Source: Holophaga sp. | GTDB lineage: Bacteria > Acidobacteriota > Holophagae > Holophagales > Holophagaceae | Reading direction: 5' to 3' | Length of the DNA stretch: 28,347 nucleotides | Assembly: GCA_031292735.1 (NCBI GenBank) | Contig: JARLGP010000101.1 | Span: 1-28,347 of the forward strand | Shown: one piece after another, positions 1 through 7,921 of the stretch | Position numbering within the stretch: the first letter of the stretch is position 1 | Layout: each line of letters begins with the position of its first letter | Made by a program: the position numbers and the translations under genes | Notes under the pieces: model-generated | The model's database searches: none | Told to the model about the DNA's origin: nothing | What the model saw: the letters and a program-made list of their open reading frames with translations, nothing else

Positions 1-244
1 GAAAGTCCGAAGCGTAAGCGTGGGTCGGCGCCTGGCCGGGGGACCCGAGTTGAGGCGGCGCCGTGCCGAGGGACTCGGACGAACGTTTCCGGAGCCACCG
101 GCAGGTCAGGATGGGACGGGACAAAATGTCCAAACTGCAGACTCCATGTCCTGGCTTTGCCAGGGCATGGAGTGGGGGAGTCTGAGGGGGGACGGAGAGG
201 GAGCGGTAGCGACCGCGCGGTCCTCCCTCAGTCATATCAGGGGC
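1..244. other. Non-coding left edge with inverted repeats
   Basis: No convincing reading frame is seen here; the long plus-strand frame crossing it is low-complexity and runs antisense to the next gene. The stretch holds several inverted repeats: GGGTC..GACCC (about 22-46), CCGAGT..ACTCGG (about 45-79), GGACA-AAA-TGTCC (119-131), a long hairpin at 141-173 and the 12-bp palindrome GACCGCGCGGTC at 211-222. It could be the 3' flank of the minus-strand gene that ends at 245, the tail of something left of the window, or a structured RNA. I could not match it to a known RNA family. Confidence 0.4.
141..173 (-). terminator. Long hairpin downstream of the MgtC/DUF4010 gene, possible terminator
   Basis: Two 15-nt arms (ACTCCATGTCCTGGC and GCCAGGGCATGGAGT) pair along their full length with one G-T wobble, around a TTT loop. 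It lies about 70 bp after the stop of the minus-strand membrane protein gene. No strong T-tract follows on either strand, so a classical Rho-independent terminator is not proven; an RNA-stabilising 3' hairpin is an alternative. Confidence 0.4.
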
Positions 245-1558
245 TCAGACCACCGCCACCCAGGCGAACGAGAGCAGCACCGTCGCGCCCAGGCCCATGG
301 CGGTGAGGTTGGCGGTGCGGCGGTTGCCGAAGATGTAGACGTAGGCCGCCTTCATCAGGTTGTTGCTGGCGGTGGCGACGAGGATGGCGTGCAGGATCTG
401 GACGTCGGCCAGGCCCAGGTCGCCCTGGAGCACCGAGACCACGAAGGGCACGATATCCGAGGCGCCCACCAGGAACGACAGCAGCCGCAGCCCGGCGGCG
501 TGGAAGTAGAGCAGGACGTACTTGGTGATGAAGGCCACCGAGATGAACATGAGCGCGAACAGGAAGGCGGCGTTCAGCTCCAGCGGGTTGCGGTCCGCCA
601 CCTGCACGTCGGGGTTGGGCAGCGCTTCGGCTTCCGTGGCCGGCACCAGGTGCTGGAAGGCCGCCTGGGCTTCCCGGTGGCCGATCCACCAGGCGTAGCC
701 CCCCGCCAGCAGCGACAGGACCAGGAAGGGCGGCACCAGGCGCAGGCCCACCAGGGGCTTGAAGGCCACCACGAGGAACAGCATGCGCAGGTACATGGTG
801 GGCGTGGTAAGCATGATGGCGGCGGCGGCCTCGCCGGACTGGCCCTCCAGGTTCCGGGTCCGCTTGGCCAGCACCAGGGTGGCCATGGTGCTGGAGTACA
901 GCCCGCCCACCAGGCCGGTGAGCAGCATCCCCTTGCGCGGGTAGAGGTAGGTCTGGAACACGTAGCCCAGGTAGGAGATGGCCGTGGTGACCACCACCGC
1001 CATCCAGATCTGCCGCGGCGTCACCGGCAGCACCCGGAACACCTGCCCCAGCAGCCCCGAGGCCGGCGGCGCGGACGGGATCAGGGGCAGGATCACCCCG
1101 GCGATGGCCAGGAACTTGCACAGGGTGACCACTTCCCCGGTCTCCAGGCGGTTGGTGAACTGGCGGATGCGGCCCTTGGAATGCAGCACCAGCAGGATGC
1201 AGATGGCGATGCCGATGAGGAACCAGTGCGGGTCGTGGATGGCCACCGGGGCGATGGAGTAGGTGAGGAAGGCGATGATCACCCCGATCATGCCGTGGCT
1301 GTTGTGCTGGCGGACCTTGTGCTTGTAGTAGGTGAGCAGGAACGGGGCGATGACCGCCAGGCCCAGCAGGAACGCGGCATGGGCGGGCACCGGGATCTGG
1401 TACAGCACGTAGCCCAGCAGGCCGAAGAAGATGAAGGTGCGGACGGTGCCGAAGGTGTCGAACTTGTTCTCGCGTTCGTAGTAGTCCCGCAAGCCGATGC
1501 CGATCAGGGCGCTGACCGCGATGGTGAGGAGGAGGGGAATGGCCTGCGGTGGGATCAA
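245..1558 (-). CDS. MgtC/SapB-DUF4010 family membrane protein
   Basis: An integral inner-membrane protein of about 437 residues with roughly a dozen hydrophobic segments. The N-terminal part carries the MgtC/SapB-like pattern (ALIGIGLRDYYERENKF, then FGTVRTF with the conserved glycine and RTF), and the C-terminal half looks like DUF4010, with a Gly-rich, small-residue core (GLVGGLYSSTMATLVLAKRT) and a late conserved ATASNNLMKA stretch. The family's transport role is not settled, so no substrate is assigned. I chose the TTG at 1558 because AAAGG sits 5-6 bases upstream and the protein then begins directly with the first membrane helix. The more upstream ATG at 1630 lies in the loop of the preceding gene's terminator and would add a non-conserved tail. 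The gene stands alone, downstream of a terminator. Confidence 0.8.
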   Translation of the reverse strand: MIPPQAIPLLLTIAVSALIGIGLRDYYERENKFDTFGTVRTFIFFGLLGYVLYQIPVPAHAAFLLGLAVIAPFLLTYYKHKVRQHNSHGMIGVIIAFLTYSIAPVAIHDPHWFLIGIAICILLVLHSKGRIRQFTNRLETGEVVTLCKFLAIAGVILPLIPSAPPASGLLGQVFRVLPVTPRQIWMAVVVTTAISYLGYVFQTYLYPRKGMLLTGLVGGLYSSTMATLVLAKRTRNLEGQSGEAAAAIMLTTPTMYLRMLFLVVAFKPLVGLRLVPPFLVLSLLAGGYAWWIGHREAQAAFQHLVPATEAEALPNPDVQVADRNPLELNAAFLFALMFISVAFITKYVLLYFHAAGLRLLSFLVGASDIVPFVVSVLQGDLGLADVQILHAILVATASNNLMKAAYVYIFGNRRTANLTAMGLGATVLLSFAWVAVV

Positions 1559-1606
1559 GGGGACCTTTCTGTGCGGTTGCCAAAAACGGACGAATGGGGA
1601 CAAATG

Positions 1607-1645
1607 AAAAGACGGGAGAGCCAGTGTCATTGGCTCTCCCGTCTT
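1607..1645 (-). terminator. Rho-independent terminator after the WXXGXW protein gene
   Basis: A perfect 15-bp stem (AAGACGGGAGAGCCA at 1609-1623 and TGGCTCTCCCGTCTT at 1631-1645) encloses a 7-nt loop. Read on the minus strand it is followed by TTTTCATTTG, a short T-run; on the plus strand no T-run follows. It lies about 98 bp beyond the stop of the 1744-2151 gene and just upstream of the MgtC/DUF4010 gene, separating the two transcription units. Confidence 0.75.
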
Positions 1646-1743
1646 GTGCCGTGGTTTGGATATTTAATTAATAGCTAGAATGCCGCGCCTGATAGGGAAT
1701 ATCAAGCATTTTCTGCGTTCCCCGGCCCCAAGGCCGGTTGGCT

Positions 1744-2151
1744 TCAGCGCCGATGGTACTCGTCGCGCATATGGTGATAATGGTCCCCTTCCACCAACCG
1801 GTGGCTGGACCAGTGGCCCGGCTCATAGCGGTAGCCGCCGCGTTCCCGGCGGTAGACCGGAGTCACCCAGCGGTCGCCCCTGCGTTCGCCGCGATCCCAG
1901 CGCCCTTCCCGCCAGGCCCAGCGGTCGCCGTCCCGGTCCCAGTAGCCGCCCACCCAGACCACATCGGGGCCCGGCTGCGGGGGCCGGAATTCGCGGCGCA
2001 TGGGCGGCGGGCCATCGGGCGCGAAGCGCACGTCGAAGGGCCCCATGCCCAGCTCCATCCGGACCTGGGCGAAGGCCGGAGCCGGGGCCGTGGCCGCGGC
2101 CAGGACCACCAGCGCCAGGGGCAGCATGCGGTTGAGGACATATTTGCTCAT
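1744..2151 (-). CDS. Small secreted WXXGXW-repeat protein
   Basis: A 135-residue exported protein. Residues 1-28 form a signal peptide: a short basic start, the hydrophobic run LPLALVVLAAATA, and an AFA cleavage site before QVRMELG. The mature part is rich in Arg, Trp, Tyr, Gly and Pro, with tandem aromatic-glycine motifs: WVGGYWDRDGDRWAWREGRW fits the YXWXXGXW repeat family, with a further degenerate copy near EPGHW. The C-terminus is His/Arg-rich (HYHHMRDEYHRR). Members of this family are small periplasmic or outer-membrane-associated proteins of unknown role; no function is assigned. GAGG lies a few bases before the ATG. It appears monocistronic, with a strong terminator behind it. Confidence 0.8.
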   Translation of the reverse strand: MSKYVLNRMLPLALVVLAAATAPAPAFAQVRMELGMGPFDVRFAPDGPPPMRREFRPPQPGPDVVWVGGYWDRDGDRWAWREGRWDRGERRGDRWVTPVYRRERGGYRYEPGHWSSHRLVEGDHYHHMRDEYHRR

Positions 2152-2348
2152 GGAGAACCTCGTTTCAAGGGAACACCGGCGGGGCCGGCAGAATTGCCAT
2201 CCCGCCTGAACAATACATATAGCAATTGCCGAGCCATCCTCCGAACCCCCGCAGAGCGGCCCCCCGGCCGGGCCGCGGGCCCGGAGCGGGATCCAGGACC
2301 GATCAAGGTGAAGGAGCTGGGACCGGATTCCGCTCAGAACGAGTTACC
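2152..2348. other. Intergenic region between livF and the WXXGXW gene
   Basis: A 197-bp gap on the minus-strand side. Its right part is extremely GC-rich with nested GGCC/CGCG runs (about 2255-2290), and its left part contains the only AT-rich patch (CAATACATATAGCAATTG, about 2211-2228), the likeliest place for the promoter of the WXXGXW gene. I see no clear Rho-independent terminator for the liv operon and no gene. Confidence 0.4.
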
Positions 2349-3077
2349 TCAGCCCAGGTAGGCTTCCAGCACCCGCCCATCCCGGCCCAGCTCCTCCGGG
2401 GTGCCCGCCACGACGATCCGGCCGCGCTCCATGACGTAGGCGAAGTCGGCCACCTGCAAGGCGGTGCGGGCGAACTGCTCCACCAGCAGCAGGGTGGTGC
2501 CTTCGGCCTTGAGCCGGAGGATGGCCCGGTACACCTCCTGGATGATCACCGGGGCCAGGCCCATGGACGGCTCGTCCAGCAGCAGCAGCTTGGGCCGGGC
2601 CATGAGCGCGCGGGCGATGGCCAGCATCTGCTGTTCGCCGCCGGAAAGGGTGCCGGCCAGCTGGCGCCGGCGCTCCCTGAGCCGGGGGAAGCGCGCGTAG
2701 GCGGCTTCCAGGTCGGCGGCGGCTGCCTTGCGGTAGCCCAGCACCCGCGGCAGCCAGGTGTAGGCGCCCAGCAGCAGGTTGTCCTCGGTGCTGAGCGGGC
2801 CGAACACCCGACGCCCTTCGGGGGCGTGGGCCAGGCCCAGCCGGGCGATCCCGGACCCGTCCAGGCCGTGGATGGGCGCGCCGTCCAGCAGGATGCTGCC
2901 CCCGGTGGGGCGCAGCAGCCCGGACAGCAGGCGCATGGTGGTGGTCTTGCCGGCGCCGTTGGCGCCGATGAGCGCCACCACGCTGCCCGGGGCCACCTCC
3001 AGGGAGACGCCGCGCAGCACGTCCACGCTGCCGTAGCCGCCGACCAGGTCCCGCACCTGCAGCATGGGTGTGTTCAT
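2349..3077 (-). CDS. livF: Branched-chain amino acid ABC transporter, ATP-binding protein LivF
   Basis: A 242-residue cytoplasmic ATPase, one of the two nucleotide-binding domains driving a HAAT-family importer. Visible motifs are Walker A GANGAGKTT (residues 38-46), the signature LSGGEQQMLAIARAL, Walker B KLLLLDEPSMGLAP and the switch histidine replaced by the LivF-typical LLLVEQ. The segment GLAHAPEGRRVF is characteristic of LivF rather than LivG. The length is usual for the family. The ATG at 3077 overlaps the stop of the upstream livMG gene as ATGA, so translation is probably coupled; an internal ATG four codons later is the alternative start. It is the last gene of the liv operon. Confidence 0.92.
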   Translation of the reverse strand: MNTPMLQVRDLVGGYGSVDVLRGVSLEVAPGSVVALIGANGAGKTTTMRLLSGLLRPTGGSILLDGAPIHGLDGSGIARLGLAHAPEGRRVFGPLSTEDNLLLGAYTWLPRVLGYRKAAAADLEAAYARFPRLRERRRQLAGTLSGGEQQMLAIARALMARPKLLLLDEPSMGLAPVIIQEVYRAILRLKAEGTTLLLVEQFARTALQVADFAYVMERGRIVVAGTPEELGRDGRVLEAYLG

Positions 3078-4981
3078 GGCGCCGCTCCCAGGTACGCTTC
3101 CAGCACCAGCGGATCGCGCTTCACCGCCGCCGGCGTGCCTTCGGCCAGCATCCGGCCGCCGTCCATCACCGTCACCTGCTGGCACAGTTCCCCCACCACA
3201 TCCATGTGGTGCTCGATCAGGAGGATGGTGATGCCGCGCTGGTGGATGGCGCGGATGATGGCGATCAGCCGGAGCACGTCGGGATGGGCCAGGCCCGCGG
3301 CGGGCTCGTCCAGCAGCAGCAGGACCGGGCGCCGGGCCAGGGCCCGGGCCAGTTCCAGGAAGCGCTGGGCGCCGTAGGGGAGGTCCCGGGCCCGCACCCG
3401 CGCCTGGTCCTCCAGGCCGACCATGGCCAGCAGCGCCAGGGCGTCCGCCTGGGCCCGGCGCTCCTCGCCCCTGCCCAGGCCGGCGATGACCAGCGGCAGC
3501 GGCACCCGGAACTCCCCGTTCAGGGCCACCATCACGTTGTCCAGGGCGGACAGTTCGCCGAACAGCTGGAGGTTCTGGAAGGTGCGGGTGACCCCGGCCC
3601 GGGCCATGGCCACCATGCCCGGCCGGATCCCGGCGCCGCGCAGCAGGATCCGGCCCGCGGTGGGCGGGTAGAGCCCGGATACCACGTTCACCAGGGTGCT
3701 CTTGCCGGAACCGTTGGGGCCGATCAGCCCGTGGATGGCGCCCTGCTCCACCGCGAAGCTGATGCCGTCCACCGCCTTCACCCCGCCGAAGCTCCGGCGC
3801 AGGGCGGACACCTGCAGCAGCGCGCCCGGGGCCGGGGGCCGCACCGGCAGGGCGGCGTCCAGATCGGCCGGCGGCGGCAGCGCGGCCGGCGGCACCCGGA
3901 ACAGCCCGGCCAGGAACCGGGAGCAGAAGCCCATGAGCCCTTCCGGCAGCCCCACCATCACCGCGAACAGCAGCAGCGCGAAGATGGCCTTGCGCCAGTC
4001 CTCGGTGTGCCGCGCCAGCAGGGCGCCGCCGGCCAGCAGCGCGGTGGCGGCGATGGGCGCCAGGGCCTGGAAGGCGCCGGACCGCTTCAGACCGCGCAGC
4101 CCCGCGGCCAGGGCGGCCGCCAGGCCCAGCACGGACAGCGCCAGGAACAGCCGCCGGCTGGACAGCAGGTTGGGCAGCAGCACCACGATGCAGGCCCCCA
4201 GGAAGGCGCCCCACAGGCTCTTGCGGCCGCCCAGCACCACCCCCAGGAGCAGGATGGCCATCAGGTCGTAGCTGAAGATCTGCGGCTGCAGGTACTGGAA
4301 GTTGAAGGCGTAGAGCGCGCCGGCGAAGCCGCCCAGGCCGGAGCCCAGGGCGAACGCCGCCACCTTGTGCCGGTAGGTGCCCACGCCCATGGCGTCGGTG
4401 GCGATGGGGCTGTCCCGCAGCGCCTCGAAGGCCCGGCCCCAGTGGGAGCCCAGCAGGTTGCGCATGGTCACCCAGACCAGGGCCAGGGCCCCCAGGCAGA
4501 GCCAGTAGAAGCCCCGGGACTCCAGGGGGTGGCCCAGCAGCGGGGGCCGGGTGAGGCTGAGCCCCTGGGCGCCGCCGGTGAGGCCCTCCAGCTCGTTCAG
4601 GACGGTGCCGGTGAGGGCGGAAAAGCTCAGGGTGGCCAGGGCGAACTGGGGCCCCTCCAGGCGCAGCGCGGGCAGGGCCAGCAGCCCGCCCACCGCCAGC
4701 CCCGCCCCCGAGGCGGCCAGCAGGCTGGGCAGCAGGCCCCAGCCCAGCCTGGCCACCAGCAGGCCGGCGGTGTAGGCGCCGATGCCCAGGAAGGCCACCT
4801 GGCCCAGGTTGATCTGGCCCAGGTAGCCCACCGACACGTCCAGGCCGATCAGCAGCACCCCGTAGATGGCCAGCAGGGTGAGCAGGCCTAAGGCGTACGG
4901 GTTGCGCACGGCCACCGGCACCGCGGCCAGCAGCAGGAGCGCCAGGAGCTCGGCGGAACGCAGGAGCAGGAAGCGGCGCAC
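3074..4981 (-). CDS. livM-livG: Fused LivM permease - LivG ATPase of branched-chain amino acid importer
   Basis: A 635-residue protein joining two subunits that are often separate. Residues about 1-365 are a LivM permease with about nine or ten hydrophobic segments and the family pattern VGYLGQINLGQVAFLGIGAY. After a Pro/Ala-rich linker (about 366-390), residues about 391-635 are a LivG ATPase: Walker A GPNGSGKST (421-429), LPYGAQRFLELARAL as signature, LLLLDEPAAGLAHPD as Walker B (D558, E559), and the switch histidine in LLIEHHMDVV. The start is GTG, preceded by AAGGTG inside the end of livH, four bases after its stop. The downstream livF overlaps by ATGA. Such fusions are known in annotated genomes. 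The frame is continuous and no stop separates the domains. Confidence 0.9.
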   Translation of the reverse strand: MRRFLLLRSAELLALLLLAAVPVAVRNPYALGLLTLLAIYGVLLIGLDVSVGYLGQINLGQVAFLGIGAYTAGLLVARLGWGLLPSLLAASGAGLAVGGLLALPALRLEGPQFALATLSFSALTGTVLNELEGLTGGAQGLSLTRPPLLGHPLESRGFYWLCLGALALVWVTMRNLLGSHWGRAFEALRDSPIATDAMGVGTYRHKVAAFALGSGLGGFAGALYAFNFQYLQPQIFSYDLMAILLLGVVLGGRKSLWGAFLGACIVVLLPNLLSSRRLFLALSVLGLAAALAAGLRGLKRSGAFQALAPIAATALLAGGALLARHTEDWRKAIFALLLFAVMVGLPEGLMGFCSRFLAGLFRVPPAALPPPADLDAALPVRPPAPGALLQVSALRRSFGGVKAVDGISFAVEQGAIHGLIGPNGSGKSTLVNVVSGLYPPTAGRILLRGAGIRPGMVAMARAGVTRTFQNLQLFGELSALDNVMVALNGEFRVPLPLVIAGLGRGEERRAQADALALLAMVGLEDQARVRARDLPYGAQRFLELARALARRPVLLLLDEPAAGLAHPDVLRLIAIIRAIHQRGITILLIEHHMDVVGELCQQVTVMDGGRMLAEGTPAAVKRDPLVLEAYLGAAP

Positions 4982-4985
4982 GGGC

Positions 4986-5864
4986 TCACACCTTGCGGAT
5001 GACGGCCCGGCCGAACACCCCGTTGGGGCGCGCGGCCAGGGCGAGGATCAGCAGCGCCAGCCCGGGCGCTTCGCGCCAGCCGCTGCCCACGAAGAAGCTG
5101 GTGAGGCTTTCCAGCGCGCCCAGCACCATGCCCACCAGCACCACCCCGAAGCCGGAGTCCAGGCCGGCCACCACCGCCACGGAAAAGGCCTTGAGCACCA
5201 GGATGGCGCCCATGGTCGGCCCCACCGAGGTGATGGGCGAGACCAGCACCCCGGCCAGGGCGGCCACCATGCCGGAAAGGGCGTAGGACAGCTGCACCGC
5301 GCGGGTGGCGGAGATGCCCACCAGCTCGGCCGCGTCGGGATCCGCCGCCACCGCCGCCACCGCCTTGCCCAGCAGGGTCCGCCGCTTGCACAGCTCGATC
5401 AGCCCCATGACCCCCAGCGCGCCCAGGGCCACCGACAGCTCCAGCGGGGTGACCTGGACGCCCAGGACGCGCACCGGATCGGCGGGGATGGGGGTGGGAA
5501 AGGGGCGGTCGTCCCGGCCCCACAGGTTCTCGGCGGCCGAAGAAAGGAACAGGCCGACGATGATGGTGAGCATGATCCAGCCTTCGCTCTTCTGGCGCAG
5601 GGCGATGCGCACCGCGGCCCGCTCCACCCCGAGCCCGGCCAGGGCGCCGAAGGCCAGCGCCGCCGGCAGCATCAGCCCATAGGGCAGGCCCAGATTGGTG
5701 CAGGTGAGGGCCACGAAGGCGGAGACCATCACCAGCTCGCCCTGGCCGAAGTTGAGGCTGCGGCTGGTGGCGTAGGTGAGCTGGAAACCGTAGGCGATCA
5801 GGGCGTAGAGCAGGCCCATGAGGGCCCCGCTCACCACCATCTGGGCGATGATGCGGCTGTCCAT
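4986..5864 (-). CDS. livH: Branched-chain amino acid ABC transporter permease LivH
   Basis: A 292-residue inner-membrane permease with about eight hydrophobic segments, the partner of the LivM half of the next gene. The N-terminal LMGLLYALIAYGFQLTYATS followed by LNFGQGELVMVSAF matches the LivH family, and the EAA-like cytoplasmic loop GKAVAAVAADPDAAELVGI contacts the ATPases in this family. Its length matches other LivH proteins. It starts 7 bases after the livK stop and its stop is 4 bases before the livMG start, consistent with one transcript. Substrate specificity is inferred only from the family: branched-chain amino acids, other neutral amino acids, amides or urea are all possible. Confidence 0.92.
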   Translation of the reverse strand: MDSRIIAQMVVSGALMGLLYALIAYGFQLTYATSRSLNFGQGELVMVSAFVALTCTNLGLPYGLMLPAALAFGALAGLGVERAAVRIALRQKSEGWIMLTIIVGLFLSSAAENLWGRDDRPFPTPIPADPVRVLGVQVTPLELSVALGALGVMGLIELCKRRTLLGKAVAAVAADPDAAELVGISATRAVQLSYALSGMVAALAGVLVSPITSVGPTMGAILVLKAFSVAVVAGLDSGFGVVLVGMVLGALESLTSFFVGSGWREAPGLALLILALAARPNGVFGRAVIRKV

Positions 5865-5871
5865 GGCCCGC

Positions 5872-7089
5872 TCAGCGGCCCTTGGCCAGGCGGTCCCGGT
5901 CGGCCTGGTTGGCGAACACCACCCGCCCGTCCCGCACCTCCCCCATCACCGTCTGCTCCCGGCGGAAGGCCTCGTGGCTCTGCTCGTTGGCCGGATCCCA
6001 GCGGGAGAAGGGGCGGCGCCAGGTGGCGATCACCCCCGGCACCGGCTCCTTGAGGTTCTCCAGCGCCTCCTTGATCTTGTGGGTATCGGTGCTCTGGGCC
6101 TGCTTCACCGCCGCCGCGAAGATCAGCACCGCGTCATAGCCCTGGGCGGCCGACACCGGGGAGGGCATCCGGGCGACGTTGTAGGTCTTGTGGAAGGACG
6201 TGATGAAGGCCGCCACCCGGGGGTTGATGGGCTCCTCGATGAAGGTCTGGGGCATGAGCGTGCCGTTGCCGTTTCGGCCGGCGTTGTCGATGAAGTTGGA
6301 CATGGACAGGGTCCATCCGCCGATCAGCGGAACCTTCAGGCCCAGCTTGGCCATGCCGTTGGCCGCCGCCGCCAGCTCCGGCCCGATGCCCCAGATCAGC
6401 ACCGCCTGGGCCCCGCCGGCCTTGGCCCGGAGCAGCTGGGCGGTCATGTCCTTGTCGCCGATGTTGAACTTCTCGGTGGCCACCACCTGCAGCTTGCCGC
6501 CCTGGTCGCGGATCTGCCGCAGCAGGTCGTCCCGGCCGGACACCCCGTAGTTGGTGGAATCGTGCAGCAGCGCCACCTTGCTGAACCCGCGCCGGACCGC
6601 CTCGGCCACCACCATGGACGACTGGATGCCGTCGGCGGCGGCGAACCGGAAGATGGACAGGTCCTTCACCCCGGCCTGGACCCACTGGGTCATGGACTCC
6701 GAACCGGCGGCGGGGGTGATGATCTTGGTGATGCCCCGGGCCTGCAGGTGCCGGTCCCCGGCCATGACCACCCCGGTGTTCACCGAGCCGATCACCCCGG
6801 CCAGGCCGGGCATGGCCGCCAGTTCCTGGGCGATGAGGGCGCCCCGCTCATTCTTGGCCTCATCGTCCCGTTCCACCACCTCAATGAGAAGCTTTTGTTT
6901 CCCCACCGGGATGCCGCCGGCGGCGTTGAGCTCGGCGACGGCCAGCTTGGCGCCGTCGCGCATGGACACCCCCATGGGCGCCGAACCGCCCGAGAAGGGC
7001 CCGGTAAGGGCGATCTTGACGGTTTCGGCGGCGCACAGGGGGAGGACGAGGAACCCCAGGAGCAGGGGCCGGAGGGAGCGCATGGCCAT
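5872..7089 (-). CDS. livK: Periplasmic ligand-binding protein LivK-type
   Basis: A 405-residue periplasmic binding protein (Peripla_BP_6 / type I fold), first gene of the liv operon. Residues about 1-21 are a signal peptide ending CAA before ETVKIALTGPFSG; the cysteine is not in a good lipobox, so simple signal peptidase I cleavage is likelier than lipidation. The mature start VKIALTGPFSGGSAPMG, the VIGSVNTGV stretch and the LLHDSTNYGVSG region are typical of the family. Start choice: the ATG at 7089 has AAAGGAG six bases upstream, better than the in-frame ATG two codons later. The ligand cannot be read from sequence. The promoter should lie in 7090-7255. Confidence 0.9.
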   Translation of the reverse strand: MAMRSLRPLLLGFLVLPLCAAETVKIALTGPFSGGSAPMGVSMRDGAKLAVAELNAAGGIPVGKQKLLIEVVERDDEAKNERGALIAQELAAMPGLAGVIGSVNTGVVMAGDRHLQARGITKIITPAAGSESMTQWVQAGVKDLSIFRFAAADGIQSSMVVAEAVRRGFSKVALLHDSTNYGVSGRDDLLRQIRDQGGKLQVVATEKFNIGDKDMTAQLLRAKAGGAQAVLIWGIGPELAAAANGMAKLGLKVPLIGGWTLSMSNFIDNAGRNGNGTLMPQTFIEEPINPRVAAFITSFHKTYNVARMPSPVSAAQGYDAVLIFAAAVKQAQSTDTHKIKEALENLKEPVPGVIATWRRPFSRWDPANEQSHEAFRREQTVMGEVRDGRVVFANQADRDRLAKGR

Positions 7090-7167
7090 GGGACTCTCCT
7101 TTGAGAAAGGACGGTGCCTGATGAAGGCAGCATCATCCTATATCGGTTGCGCACCCAGTGACGATGG

Positions 7168-7173
7168 TATAAT
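7168..7173 (+). promoter_or_regulatory. Consensus -10 box upstream of marC
   Basis: A perfect TATAAT lies 82 bp before the marC ATG in an AT-rich island of the divergent livK-marC gap. The best -35 candidate is TTGCGC at about 7147-7152, with a short 15-bp spacer, so the assignment rests mainly on the -10. The same gap must also carry the liv promoter on the other strand, for which I see no clear boxes. Confidence 0.5.
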
Positions 7174-7255
7174 TCTTGGAAATGGAAAAAATTTGCATCC
7201 GCCTGGGCCCATCTGCCCTTTTCCCCAGTGCGACCTGCGCTGGCACGGAGCCCCC

Positions 7256-7921
7256 ATGGAGTTCGTAGCGCCTTTCCTGAAGTCCCTGGTGCTGGTGCCG
7301 CTCACCCTGCTGCCGATCATCAACCCGCTTAGCGCCGCGCCGGTGTTCATCACCACCGCGGGCAGCAATCCGGAGGTGGTGCGCCGGATGGCGCGCCAGA
7401 TCGCCATCAATTCCTGGTGCATCCTGGTGGCCTCCATGCTGGTGGGCATCTACGTGCTGGACATCTTCGGCATCTCCCTGGCCATCGTCCGGGTCGGCGG
7501 CGGCCTGCTGGTGGCGGCCTCCGGATGGCGCATGCTGAACAACACCGGCAAGAGCGACGTCCAGCAGGCCGTGGCGGAAATGCCGGCCGACCTCACCCAC
7601 ACCGAGATCGTGTTGCGCAGCTTCTTCCCCATCACCTTCCCGCTCACCACCGGGCCGGGCTCCATCGCCGCCGCCATCGCCCTGGGGGTGCACCTGCCGC
7701 GCACCCCGGCGCTCTACCTGCTGGGCGCCACCATCGCCATCCTGGGGGTGGCCATCACCGCCCTGGTGGTCTACCTATGCTACCGCCACGCGGCCGGCCT
7801 GCTGGCCATGCTCGGCCAGGTGGGCACCATGGTGATCATGCGCATGCTCGCCTTCATCCTGCTCTGCATCGGCATCGAGATCATGTGGACCGGCTGGGCC
7901 GCCCTCAATCATCTGCACTGA
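7256..7921 (+). CDS. MarC family integral membrane protein
   Basis: A 221-residue inner-membrane protein with six predicted helices. It matches the MarC/UPF0056 family: the N-terminal VPLTLLPIINPLSAAPVFI with the conserved NP, and the second half repeat FFPITFPLTTGPGSIAAAI with conserved PLTTGPG. The function of MarC proteins is unresolved (the name comes from the mar locus, but a role in multiple resistance was not upheld; some relatives are called NAAT transporters). The ATG at 7256 has GGAG upstream and gives the usual family length. It diverges from the liv operon, and its 3' end overlaps the convergent amidohydrolase gene by 17 bp. Confidence 0.88.
   Translation: MEFVAPFLKSLVLVPLTLLPIINPLSAAPVFITTAGSNPEVVRRMARQIAINSWCILVASMLVGIYVLDIFGISLAIVRVGGGLLVAASGWRMLNNTGKSDVQQAVAEMPADLTHTEIVLRSFFPITFPLTTGPGSIAAAIALGVHLPRTPALYLLGATIAILGVAITALVVYLCYRHAAGLLAMLGQVGTMVIMRMLAFILLCIGIEIMWTGWAALNHLH

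Noticed and set aside
1..20. GAAAGTCCG at the very start, reminiscent of RNase P RNA (GAGGAAAGTCCGG)
   Set aside because: The following sequence does not continue with the conserved RNase P elements, and no other RNase P hallmark is seen in the next 240 bases.
20..1678. A 552-codon plus-strand open frame opposite the MgtC/DUF4010 gene
   Set aside because: The same antisense artefact of GC-rich codons: no domain, no ribosome binding site, and a composition of Gln/Gly/Asp/His repeats.
3068..4891. A 607-codon plus-strand open frame opposite livMG
   Set aside because: Antisense shadow of a clear LivM-LivG fusion, and its translation has only Gln/Gly/His/Arg-rich low-complexity sequence.
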